From the NCBI GenBank assembly GCA_013813755.1, contig JACCRD010000170.1:1-7395 (forward strand): 7,395 nucleotides of DNA, given 5' to 3'. How positions within the stretch are numbered: the stretch's first letter is position 1; every line of letters begins with the position of its first letter. Shown here piece after piece: positions 1 to 6,442 of the stretch. Under the pieces are notes generated by a model. The model had not been told where the DNA came from, ran no database searches, and saw only the letters and a program-made list of their open reading frames with translations. The DNA is from Acidobacteriota bacterium (GTDB lineage Bacteria; Acidobacteriota; Blastocatellia; Pyrinomonadales; Pyrinomonadaceae). The translations under genes and the position numbers were made by a program.

Positions 1-1035
1 CTATTGCGGTTTGTCGGTTTTTTCCTTAGACTTATTAGCTGCTACCAGAATCCATCCTTTACGCCAAAAATAGAACAAAAGACTAATTGCGACCACAACC
101 ATTAAACCAAGCGTAAAATAATAACCATTCTGAGTTTTCAGTTCGGGTATATTCTCAAAATTCATTCCATAAACTCCGGCAATAAATGAGAGCGGCAGCC
201 AAATTGCCGAAAAAATCGTCAGAAATTTTATGATATCGTTAGTTTTGTTTGTGGTAACACTAAAATGAATGTCAAAAAGACTGTTGACTAGGTCACGGAA
301 ATTTTCCGACAAGTCTGAAATCCGCAAGAGATGATCGTGAACATCGCGGTAAAATGGCAGGATAGAAGCGGGAATGTGCGGAAATTCTCCGTGGGAGGTG
401 CGATACAAAACATCTAACTGGCGCGCGGAAATTCTCTTCAGACGCGACACGCTCCGCCGCAAAGCCATTATCTCTTCTAAAATCGCATTACCGTCATTTT
501 TCATCCGAAAAACTCTATCTTCCAAAGAATTGATAGTTTCGTAAAAATCATCAACCACCGGCATATACAAATCTACAAGCTGATCAAGAATTTGGTGCAG
601 CAGATAAGCCGCGCCGCGTTTACAGGCGAAAGTATTGTTGCGAATTTCCTGTTTGACTATCTTAATACTCTGAAAAGCTTCAACCCGAAAGGTTACAACA
701 AAATTTTTCCCGAGAAAACAATCAAGCTCTTTGGTGACAAAATTTGCCGTGTGAGTTACTTCGGGCTTAACGCCGTGAACGATAAGATACAGATAATCGG
801 GAAAAGCTTCAACTTTCGGCTGATTGCGCGTTTCAAAACAGTCTTCAACGGTCAAAGGATGAAACTTGAAAATATTGAGCAAAATTTCCTTGACTTGTGT
901 TGAGTCATCTTCGATTTTATTCAAGAAATCGACCCAGACGACATTACTTTCGTCAGCCAGAAGAGCCGGCAAGTCATCGGCGGTAAAATCTTCTTCAACC
1001 CGTCCCGCATTTTTTCGATAAACAAAAATATCCAT
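1..1035 (-). CDS. corA: CorA family magnesium/divalent cation transporter
   Basis: Predicted 344-residue inner-membrane channel of the CorA/MIT family. These proteins are homopentamers that admit Mg2+ (also Co2+ or Ni2+) and are gated by cytoplasmic Mg2+. The large N-terminal cytoplasmic domain covers about residues 1-265 and ends in a long helix-rich stalk (about 150-265). Two transmembrane segments follow, at about 268-289 and 304-325. The family signature YGMNF sits at 289-293, the GMN selectivity motif at the end of TM1, and is followed by the acidic periplasmic loop ENIPEL. The short C-terminal tail is Lys-rich, as is usual. Length and architecture fit an intact gene; the stop codon is the first three bases of the window. 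The start ATG at 1033-1035 gives a normal N-terminus, but its upstream sequence has only a weak purine stretch and no clear Shine-Dalgarno site. It is divergent from serA, with a 166-bp shared upstream region. The family call is very secure; ion preference is inferred. Confidence 0.96.
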   Translation of the reverse strand: MDIFVYRKNAGRVEEDFTADDLPALLADESNVVWVDFLNKIEDDSTQVKEILLNIFKFHPLTVEDCFETRNQPKVEAFPDYLYLIVHGVKPEVTHTANFVTKELDCFLGKNFVVTFRVEAFQSIKIVKQEIRNNTFACKRGAAYLLHQILDQLVDLYMPVVDDFYETINSLEDRVFRMKNDGNAILEEIMALRRSVSRLKRISARQLDVLYRTSHGEFPHIPASILPFYRDVHDHLLRISDLSENFRDLVNSLFDIHFSVTTNKTNDIIKFLTIFSAIWLPLSFIAGVYGMNFENIPELKTQNGYYFTLGLMVVVAISLLFYFWRKGWILVAANKSKEKTDKPQ

Positions 1036-1110
1036 AAATTTATTGACAGGTTCTTTAGCAGTCAGGCGCTTTATGCCGCATTAAATTTGATAAGATTTTC
1101 GAATCGTTTC

Positions 1111-1124
1111 TCTTAGTGCTAAGA
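1111..1124. promoter_or_regulatory. Palindrome TCTTAG-TG-CTAAGA between divergent corA and serA, possible operator
   Basis: Perfect 6-bp inverted arms with a 2-bp centre lie about midway in the divergent corA/serA intergenic region, 75 bp before the corA start and 77 bp before the serA start. Symmetry and position suit a dimeric repressor or activator site, but no regulator is encoded nearby, and a 14-bp palindrome in AT-rich DNA can occur by chance. No convincing -35/-10 pair was found for either gene. A TTGACA at 1043-1048 has no acceptable -10 at normal spacing. Confidence 0.22.
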
Positions 1125-1160
1125 TTTCAACAAAATATTTTAAGGTCACCAAAAGTTTTA

Positions 1161-1198
1161 CCACTGACAACCGTTCGCTGACAACCAGCCACAGACAA
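1161..1198 (+). repeat. Imperfect 14-bp tandem repeat (about 2.7 copies) ending at the serA start
   Basis: Three successive units can be aligned: CCACTGACAACCGT (1161-1174), TCGCTGACAACCAG (1175-1188) and a partial CCACAGACAA (1189-1198). The core CTGACAACC is exact in the first two units (1164-1172 and 1178-1186). Each 14-mer can also be read as two heptamers. The array ends three bases before the serA ATG, so it occupies the place where a ribosome binding site would normally lie. It could be a remnant of an extragenic heptamer-type repeat or a tandem protein-binding site. Confidence 0.55.
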
Positions 1199-1201
1199 AT
1201 T

Positions 1202-2791
1202 ATGAATGATATTAAGGTTTTTATCGCCGACGACGTAAATGAAGACAAACTCGCGCCGCTGCGGGAAGCAGGTTTTGAGGTTGTCAAAGAAACAAAACTC
1301 ATGCCGGAAGAATTAGCTGAAAGAATCGAGGACGCTGACGGCGTGATTGTGCGCAGCGCGACCAAAATTACTGCTGATTTGATGGACAAAGCTAAAAAAT
1401 TGCGCGTCATCGGGCGCGCCGGTATCGGGGTTGATAATATTGACGTAAAAGCCGCGACGGAGCGCGGTATTGTTGTGATGAACGCGCCGGACGGCAACAC
1501 GATTACCACCGCCGAACACACTATCGCGCTGCTCGTTTCGATGGCGCGAAACGTGCCGCAGGCACATGCACTCTTGCAGAGCGGGAATTGGGAAAAGAAA
1601 AGGTTTGTCGGCGTAGAACTTAACGGGAAAACGCTCGGTATCATCGGTTTAGGTAGAATCGGCGGACACGTGGCAAAAATCGCCAGGGGTTTCGGACTTA
1701 ATATTCTGGCGTTTGACCCGTTTGTATCAAATGAGCACGCAAAAGATTTAGGAATTGAAGTCGGAACGCTCGAAGATATTTTCAAAAACGCAGATTTTAT
1801 CACGATTCATACGCCGGTTAACGACGACACGCGCGGTATTATCGGTAAAGAAGCGTTTTCGAAAATGAAAAAAGGGGTGCGCGTGATAAATTGCGCTCGC
1901 GGCGGTTTAGTCGACGAAGCGGCGCTGCTTGAAGCCATCGAAAATGGGACTGTGGCGGGAGCGGCGCTGGACGTTTTCGCCGTTGAACCTCTGCCCAATG
2001 ATTCACCGCTTTTAAATCACGCGAAAATTATCACTACGCCGCATCTGGGCGCGTCAACCACCGAAGCACAGGAAGGCGTCGCATTGACGGTCGCTGAACA
2101 GATGCGCGATTACCTGTTGACGGGCGAATTACGTGGCGCAGTCAATGCGCCTTCGATGGCGGCGAAAGATCTTGAAGCATTTCAACCTTTTATTAAATTG
2201 GCGGAAAAGCTCGGACGTTTTCAGGCGCAGGTGATGTATGAAAATCCAATCAGTAAAGTCAGACTGGAATTTGCCGGCGAACTTGCCGATAAAGACGCTT
2301 CGTCTGTCACGCGAGCATTTTTAGCCGGGCTTCTGCGCGACGTTTCGGCGCGGGTTAATGTTGTCAATGCTTTGCATATTGCCGACGAGCGTGGAATAAG
2401 TATCACAATTAGCTACATACAAACGCGAAAAAAATTAAATTTTGAGATTCGCACAACCGTCACTACCAATGAGGGTGAACAGACTGCTTCAGGAATGGTC
2501 TTCGCAAACGGTGAAGGACGCCTCACGGAAATTGGCAATTTCAGTATCGAAGCCGTCCCGACAGGTTGTATGTTAGTTACCAAAAATAAAGACGTGCCGG
2601 GCGTGATCGGCAGAATCGGTACTGTTTTAGCCGAAGCGCAAGTCAATATCAGCCGTTTTTATCTGGGCAGAGAAGCCAAAGGTGGCGAGGCTCTAGCGGT
2701 CATTGAAATTGATTCACCGCTTGAAAACAGTGTTCTGGAAGATTTGAGAAACATTGAACTTGTGAACGTCGTAAGACAAGTCAAGTTATAA
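1202..2791 (+). CDS. serA: D-3-phosphoglycerate dehydrogenase (SerA, long ACT-containing form)
   Basis: Cytoplasmic NAD-dependent enzyme that oxidises 3-phosphoglycerate to 3-phosphohydroxypyruvate, the first committed step of serine synthesis. The 529 residues match the long form, as in Bacillus and Mycobacterium. The substrate/N-terminal half includes GRAGIGVDNID at 71-81. A Rossmann domain follows with the GLGRIG nucleotide motif at 149-154. The catalytic triad is visible as Arg233 (in NCARGG), Glu262 (in VEPLP) and His281 (in TPHLGAST). An intervening ASB-type domain spans about 318-450, and a C-terminal ACT domain about 456-529 contains KDVPGVIGRIG. In this family the ACT domain is a serine-sensing regulatory module, so feedback inhibition is likely but not shown. 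The start at 1202 gives the normal N-terminus (NDIKVFIADDV), yet the upstream bases hold a tandem repeat and no Shine-Dalgarno site. No other serine-pathway gene is adjacent. Confidence 0.97.
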   Translation: MNDIKVFIADDVNEDKLAPLREAGFEVVKETKLMPEELAERIEDADGVIVRSATKITADLMDKAKKLRVIGRAGIGVDNIDVKAATERGIVVMNAPDGNTITTAEHTIALLVSMARNVPQAHALLQSGNWEKKRFVGVELNGKTLGIIGLGRIGGHVAKIARGFGLNILAFDPFVSNEHAKDLGIEVGTLEDIFKNADFITIHTPVNDDTRGIIGKEAFSKMKKGVRVINCARGGLVDEAALLEAIENGTVAGAALDVFAVEPLPNDSPLLNHAKIITTPHLGASTTEAQEGVALTVAEQMRDYLLTGELRGAVNAPSMAAKDLEAFQPFIKLAEKLGRFQAQVMYENPISKVRLEFAGELADKDASSVTRAFLAGLLRDVSARVNVVNALHIADERGISITISYIQTRKKLNFEIRTTVTTNEGEQTASGMVFANGEGRLTEIGNFSIEAVPTGCMLVTKNKDVPGVIGRIGTVLAEAQVNISRFYLGREAKGGEALAVIEIDSPLENSVLEDLRNIELVNVVRQVKL

Positions 2792-2810
2792 AAAAGATTA
2801 AAATGATGGA

Positions 2811-2883
2811 CATTCGGCAGGATTCATTGAAAGATTCAAAGTTCGAGATGGCGAATTATCAATATTTCTGCCGGGTGTCTTTT
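2811..2883 (+). promoter_or_regulatory. Potential structured RNA (three-way-junction-like) with short T-rich tail, before the ABC operon
   Basis: Bases 2811-2822 can pair with 2866-2877 as a 12-bp RNA helix. It has an uninterrupted Watson-Crick core CGGCAG/CTGCCG (2815-2820 with 2868-2873) and three G-U pairs. Inside it are two small hairpins: TTGAA-AGA-TTCAA (2827-2839) and TTCG-AGATGG-CGAA (2842-2855). The helix is followed by TCTTTT (2878-2883) and ends 13 bases before the ATPase start codon. It could be a serA terminator with a weak U-tract or a folded 5' leader of the ABC operon. The pairing is seen directly by eye; function is inferred, and no known riboswitch class was recognised. Confidence 0.35.
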
Positions 2884-2890
2884 AAAATTT

Positions 2891-3802
2891 ATGATTGAAC
2901 AAGAAGTAACTCTGCGCGTTGAAAGTGTTTCGAAGCATTACGGCGATTTTACGGCGGTTGAAAATTTAAGTTTTAACGTTCGAGCAGGCAGAGTTTTCGG
3001 GTTTTTAGGACCAAATGGCGCGGGCAAAACAACTACAATTCGGATGATTGTCGGCATTAATTTTCCGGACGAAGGTAAAATAGAACTTTTCGGCAGTCGT
3101 ATTTCGAGTGATTTGCAAAACCGTATCGGTTATTTGCCGGAAGAACGCGGACTTTATAAAAAGATGAAAATCGTCGATCAGCTTCGATACTTTGCCGCGC
3201 TTAAAAACGTGTCGCAAGCCGAAGCTGACCGGCGAATTGATTTCTGGCTCGAACGGATGCGGTTAAGCGAATGGAAAAGTAAAAAGACAACGGATTTATC
3301 AAAGGGAATGCAGCAGAAAATTCAGTTTATCTCGACGGTTCTGCATAACCCGGATTTGTTAATTCTCGACGAACCTTTTTCGGGACTCGATCCGATTAAT
3401 GTTGAATTTTTGAAGGAAGTCATCGCCGAACTTAAGGCGCAAAGTAAAACAATCATCTTCTCGACGCATTTAATGGAAACGGCAGAACAGCTGTGCGACG
3501 ATATTTTGCTGATCAACAAATCACGCAAAGTCGTTTCGGGGAGCCTGCGCGAAGTTAAAGCGAGTTTTGGCAGGAATTTGATCGCACTGCGAGCGGTTGG
3601 CGGCGAAGCGGTTTTGGAGGATAAAAATCTGGTGGCTAAAATTACAGATCACGCGGACGAAAAGCATCTGGTTTTAGCTGAACATGCCGACGCGCAAATT
3701 TTGCTCAAAAGTTTAATTGAAAACGGCGCGTTAATTGATAAATTTGAAAGAATAGAACCGAGCCTCAATGACATATTCATCGCAAAAATAAAAGGAATTT
3801 AA
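2891..3802 (+). CDS. ABC transporter ATP-binding protein, NatA/YhaQ type with C-terminal DUF4162-like region
   Basis: The 303-residue cytoplasmic ATPase subunit powers the membrane partner encoded directly downstream. Nucleotide-binding motifs are complete: Walker A GPNGAGKT at 40-47, signature LSKGMQQ at 136-142, Walker B LLILDEP at 156-162 with catalytic Glu161, and the switch His193 in STHLME. The Q-loop region reads GYLPEERGLY (80-89). Glu84 stands where most ABC ATPases have Gln; as I recall, this is typical of the NatA/YhaQ-like branch. Residues about 212-292 form the C-terminal extension matching DUF4162-type proteins. The substrate is unknown; relatives export Na+, drugs or peptides. 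The stop TAA at 3800-3802 shares its last A with the next gene's ATG, so the two are an operon with probable translational coupling. Its own start has no good Shine-Dalgarno site and lies 13 bases after a possible RNA helix. Family secure; substrate not assignable. Confidence 0.94.
   Translation: MIEQEVTLRVESVSKHYGDFTAVENLSFNVRAGRVFGFLGPNGAGKTTTIRMIVGINFPDEGKIELFGSRISSDLQNRIGYLPEERGLYKKMKIVDQLRYFAALKNVSQAEADRRIDFWLERMRLSEWKSKKTTDLSKGMQQKIQFISTVLHNPDLLILDEPFSGLDPINVEFLKEVIAELKAQSKTIIFSTHLMETAEQLCDDILLINKSRKVVSGSLREVKASFGRNLIALRAVGGEAVLEDKNLVAKITDHADEKHLVLAEHADAQILLKSLIENGALIDKFERIEPSLNDIFIAKIKGI
3791..3796 (+). promoter_or_regulatory. Ribosome binding site AAAGGA inside the ATPase gene for the permease
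   Basis: AAAGGA lies five bases before the ATG at 3802, within the last codons of the ATPase gene. Together with the one-base stop/start overlap (TAATG), it supports the permease start at 3802 and coupled translation of the two subunits. Confidence 0.6.
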
Positions 3803-5154
3803 TGAGAAAATTTTTATCGGTTGTAAAACACGAATACAAAAAAATTGTCCTGAAATGGTCGTTTCTGCTCGCCACTTTACTTTTTCCTCTCCTGGCGGCG
3901 GCATTCGCTGTTGTCCCGGCGTTAATTTTTTCCATCAAAGGCGAAGCAACGCGTATTATCGTTGCTGACCAGACGGGCAAAATCGCTTCGCGCGTCAGGG
4001 AAAATCTATCGAGTGAAAAAATGGCGGTGAAAGCTTCCGAAGCCCAAAAAGATGCGTTGAAAAATTTAAATGCTTCGCAGGAAGAACAAATGAAGCGCAG
4101 CGCGGAACAGATGGGTGTGAGTTTTAACTTTGTTGAATATGTTGCTGATGGAAAATCTGTCGAACAACTGAAGCGCGAATTAAACACAAAAATCACGGAA
4201 AAGGAAATCGACGCATACTTAATCGTTCCCGCGAATTATGAATCATCCGATGCGAAGTTTGAGTTTTTTTCGCGCAAAGCCGGCGATTTTGTGGCAAATT
4301 CTTCGCTCGAAAAAGCGATCAATAGTGCGGTTCGCTCGCAAAGGCTCGCTGATGCCGACATTAGCGAAGATAAATTAAAGGATTTGAGCCGGAACGTCGA
4401 TTTATCAGTTAAGAAGGTCAGCGAAGAAGGCGATGAAAAAGACGACGAAGGAAGTTTCGCAGCGGGAGTTATTATCGGTTTGATGATTTACATCACGCTT
4501 CTGATTTACGGACAGCAGATTATGTCGGCGGTCGTCGAAGAAAAAGAAACACGCATCGCCGAAATACTTTTTTCGTCCGCGAAGCCTTTTGAATTGATGA
4601 TGGGGAAACTGGTCGGTGTCGGGCTGGCGGGATTAACGCAGCTTGCGATCTGGGTGGTTTCGGCGCTGGTTTTGGTTGGGGTCGGCATCGCGCAGATGAG
4701 CGCCGCGGGCATCAATATTACAATTCCTGACATAACGGCGCTGACCATAATTTATTTTTTCATTTTTTTTCTGCTCGGTTTTTTTATCTACGCGACGATT
4801 TATGCTTTGATCGGTTCGATGGTCACAAACGTGCAGGAAGGCGGGCAATTTGCGATGTTTCCGGTGTTTATTCTGATTATCGGTTTTTATCTGAGCTTTG
4901 CAGTCATCCGCGATCCAAATTCAAATGTCTCTTTCTGGGTTTCGATCGCGCCTTTTTTCGCGCCGATTGTTATGCCGGTACGTATTTTAGCGGAAACGCC
5001 GCCTTTTTGGCAGATTGCCCTGGCGATTTTGCTGAATAGTTTGGCGATCGCCGGACTAGTCTGGCTGGCAGCGCGGGTTTATCGCGTTGGAATGTTGATG
5101 TATGGAAAGCGGGCGACGATTCCTGAAGTTTGGAAATGGATTCGGCAATCGTAG
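3802..5154 (+). CDS. ABC-2 type transporter permease, NatB/YhaP-like
   Basis: The 450-residue integral membrane subunit is the partner of the upstream ATPase. The order is typical of ABC-2 exporters: a basic cytoplasmic N-terminus (MRKFLSVVKHEYKK), TM1 at about 21-44, and a large extracytoplasmic domain at about 46-215. That domain is rich in Glu, Lys and Ala and ends in a charged run (SEEGDEKDDEG). A cluster of roughly six further membrane segments follows at about 219-241, 268-296, 311-338, 350-369, 376-395 and 402-428. The stretch VVEEKETRIAEILFSSAKPF (244-263) after TM2 is a strongly conserved cytoplasmic coupling element of this family. The C-terminal RVGMLMYGKR (428-437) is also characteristic. 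Neither the N-terminal domain nor the context reveals the substrate. The gene is followed by an extragenic repeat region rather than another transport gene, so the operon is probably just these two genes. Confidence 0.93.
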   Translation: MRKFLSVVKHEYKKIVLKWSFLLATLLFPLLAAAFAVVPALIFSIKGEATRIIVADQTGKIASRVRENLSSEKMAVKASEAQKDALKNLNASQEEQMKRSAEQMGVSFNFVEYVADGKSVEQLKRELNTKITEKEIDAYLIVPANYESSDAKFEFFSRKAGDFVANSSLEKAINSAVRSQRLADADISEDKLKDLSRNVDLSVKKVSEEGDEKDDEGSFAAGVIIGLMIYITLLIYGQQIMSAVVEEKETRIAEILFSSAKPFELMMGKLVGVGLAGLTQLAIWVVSALVLVGVGIAQMSAAGINITIPDITALTIIYFFIFFLLGFFIYATIYALIGSMVTNVQEGGQFAMFPVFILIIGFYLSFAVIRDPNSNVSFWVSIAPFFAPIVMPVRILAETPPFWQIALAILLNSLAIAGLVWLAARVYRVGMLMYGKRATIPEVWKWIRQS

Positions 5155-5156
5155 AA

Positions 5157-5277
5157 TCTCACTACAGAAGCACAGAGAACAAAGAGAAAATTCAAACAAG
5201 ATAGACAAAATTGCAGAATAAAATTTGACGTGCGGTTTTCGCATTTAGAAACCTCTACATTTTCTGTCTCGTGGTGA
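5157..5277. repeat. Extragenic region bounded by imperfect inverted copies of a CACAGAG-like repeat
   Basis: Left copy at about 5159-5175 reads TCACTACAGAAGCACAG and continues AGAACAAAGAGAAAA. The right copy at 5264-5277, read on the minus strand, is TCACCACGAGACAG. The two align with a three-base gap and two or three substitutions. The left copy resembles the CCACAGAGGCACAGAGAA-type repeat that I recall as common in intergenic DNA of several bacterial groups; this is memory, not a search. A small hairpin TGCG-GTTTT-CGCA lies between them at 5231-5243 and may act weakly as a terminator for the permease gene. The whole covers nearly all of the 132-bp gap. Confidence 0.4.
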
Positions 5278-5286
5278 AAATAAATT

Positions 5287-5754
5287 ATGGCGGCAAAATT
5301 TGATTACTCGCTTGATTACACAACTCTGAATTTGCGCAAAAATCCAGAACTATACCGGGTCGGGAAAGGTGAACAAGGCGTTTTATTGGTGGAGCCGTAC
5401 AAATCTGAAATTCTTCCGCTCTGGCGATTTAAAACGCCGGAAATCGCGCGTGAATCAAGCGCGAAAATTTACAAAATGTTTCTTGAATATAAAAAGCAGA
5501 AGGATTTTGTCGGAATGGATATGGCGCGAAAGTTCCTTCAGATGGGTATTACACGGGCAAGACGTTACGCTAATCATCCGAGCGGCAGAAAGTATAAAAA
5601 AGGAACAAGGGAAATTATATACATTGAAGGCGAGGATAAGGTTAAAGCCGAATCCGCAAAAATTTTTTCCGAAAAATATTATCTCGTTAAAAACGACGCA
5701 GAGTATCAAATTTTGATGAACGATCACAAAGAAAAATACGAGGGCGGAGTATAA
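5287..5754 (+). CDS. DUF4385 family protein of unknown function
   Basis: This is a complete 155-residue, probably cytoplasmic protein, with no signal peptide or membrane segment. I recognise the DUF4385 pattern from memory: an N-terminal FDYSLDY (5-11), NPELYRVGKGEQGVLLVEPYK (19-39), the strongly conserved WRFKTPE (46-52), and DMARKFLQMGITRARRYANH (78-97). The C-terminal half is Lys/Glu-rich and helical. There is no visible catalytic motif, but the conserved Arg/Lys-rich central block suggests nucleic-acid or phosphate-ligand binding; that is inference only. The start at 5287 matches the family N-terminus. The only Shine-Dalgarno-like element is GGTGA at 5273-5277, which is part of the right arm of the extragenic repeat. 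The CYTH gene follows 48 bp downstream on the same strand and could be co-transcribed. Confidence 0.85.
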   Translation: MAAKFDYSLDYTTLNLRKNPELYRVGKGEQGVLLVEPYKSEILPLWRFKTPEIARESSAKIYKMFLEYKKQKDFVGMDMARKFLQMGITRARRYANHPSGRKYKKGTREIIYIEGEDKVKAESAKIFSEKYYLVKNDAEYQILMNDHKEKYEGGV

Positions 5755-5802
5755 AAACACTGGAAAACATTTTTCGTAAACTTAAATCTGAACTAAAAAA
5801 TT

Positions 5803-6342
5803 ATGGCAATTGAAATTGAGAAAAAATTTACCCTATCAAACGAGCAGCACGAACAGATTTTGGCGAATTTGAAAGAATCCGGGGCAAAATATATCGGTGA
5901 AGATTTTGAAGAAAATACTTTATATCGCGGCGGCGTTTTGGACGAAAAACAAGCGGTTTTGCGTGTCAGAAAAATTGGTGATAAAACCATTTTGACTTTT
6001 AAGGAACACATTGCGAATAATTCCGGCATCAAACAACAAACTGAATACGAAACAATTGTCGAGAAATCTGAGGAGCTGGAAAAAATTATCGAAAGTCTCG
6101 GATTTGAAAAAGCTTTGGTTTATGAAAAACGCCGTCAAACCTGGACGTTTCGAGCGGTTGAGATTGTGCTCGACGAACTTCCTTTCGGGCAGTATATGGA
6201 AATCGAAGGTTCGTTGATGGCGATCGCAGAGGCTGAAATGATTTTGGATATTGAACATTTTGAAGCCGAAAACGAAACTTATCCGCGTTTAACACAAAAA
6301 TTTGGTGTTCAAAATGAACAATTAACCGAAGCCAGATTTTGA
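5803..6342 (+). CDS. CYTH domain protein (class IV adenylate cyclase / triphosphatase-like)
   Basis: The 179-residue cytoplasmic protein belongs to the triphosphate tunnel superfamily, whose members act on triphosphate substrates with Mg2+ or Mn2+. Known activities are class IV adenylate cyclase, thiamine triphosphatase and inorganic tripolyphosphatase. The hallmark ExExK is present at 4-8 (EIEKK). Other tunnel residues follow in order: LRVRK (53-57), LTFKE (64-68), EYE (81-83), YEKRR (107-111), the LDELPFG turn (123-129) and YMEIEG (131-136). The length is close to CyaB-like single-domain proteins, and there is no CHAD domain. Which triphosphate it uses cannot be told from the sequence. The start at 5803 places the motif at the usual position, but no Shine-Dalgarno site is seen. 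It lies 48 bp after the DUF4385 gene and ends 100 bp before a secreted-protein gene with its own candidate promoter. Confidence 0.92.
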   Translation: MAIEIEKKFTLSNEQHEQILANLKESGAKYIGEDFEENTLYRGGVLDEKQAVLRVRKIGDKTILTFKEHIANNSGIKQQTEYETIVEKSEELEKIIESLGFEKALVYEKRRQTWTFRAVEIVLDELPFGQYMEIEGSLMAIAEAEMILDIEHFEAENETYPRLTQKFGVQNEQLTEARF

Positions 6343-6370
6343 TAAAATTATTTAATATGGAAATATCGAA

Positions 6371-6399
6371 AAATTTGCTTGTAAATATGCAAGAAATTT
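6371..6399 (+). other. AT-rich hairpin between the CYTH gene and the secreted-protein gene
   Basis: AAATTT (6371-6376), a bulged G, and CTTGT (6378-6382) pair with GCAAG (6389-6393, one G-U pair) and AAATTT (6394-6399) around a six-base loop AAATAT. The stem has 11 pairs but is weak. No T-run follows, so it is not a standard terminator. It overlaps the candidate promoter at 6379-6408 and may be an operator-like inverted repeat or chance symmetry. Confidence 0.3.
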
Positions 6400-6408
6400 A
6401 GTTAAAAT
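6379..6408 (+). promoter_or_regulatory. Candidate sigma-70-type promoter for the secreted-protein gene
   Basis: A -35-like TTGTAA at 6379-6384 and a -10-like TAAAAT (5 of 6 to consensus) at 6403-6408 are separated by 18 bp. Transcription would begin near 6415, giving a short leader of about 28 bases with the ribosome binding site. The -35 box is only 4 of 6, and the region is AT-rich, so the call is tentative. Confidence 0.3.
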
Positions 6409-6427
6409 CATTCTAACGATTATAAAA

Positions 6428-6434
6428 AAGGAGA
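6428..6434 (+). promoter_or_regulatory. Strong ribosome binding site AAGGAGA for the secreted-protein gene
   Basis: AAGGAGA sits eight bases before the ATG at 6443, an ideal Shine-Dalgarno sequence and spacing. It fixes the start codon and contrasts with the weak or absent sites before serA, the ABC ATPase gene and the CYTH gene. Confidence 0.75.
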
Positions 6435-6442
6435 TTTGATTT

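Noticed and set aside
592..903. 103-codon plus-strand open frame opposite corA
   Set aside because: It lies wholly within the well-supported corA gene on the opposite strand, has no ribosome binding site and no family resemblance.
1043..1048. TTGACA, a perfect -35-like hexamer
   Set aside because: No acceptable -10 follows at 15-19 bp; the best candidate (TTTATG at 1070) matches poorly and is 21 bp away.
1081..1803. 240-codon minus-strand open frame opposite serA
   Set aside because: It is antisense to the conserved, motif-complete N-terminal half of serA. Its translation is Ser/Pro/Ala/Ile-biased with no recognisable domain, as expected of a frame shadow.
3777..4196. 139-codon minus-strand open frame opposite the permease start
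   Set aside because: It is antisense to the permease extracytoplasmic domain; the Ser/Phe-rich translation reflects the complement of Glu/Lys codons.
5231..5243. TGCG-GTTTT-CGCA as a terminator for the ABC operon
   Set aside because: It has only four base pairs and a three-base T-run; too weak to list as its own feature, though it lies in the repeat region.
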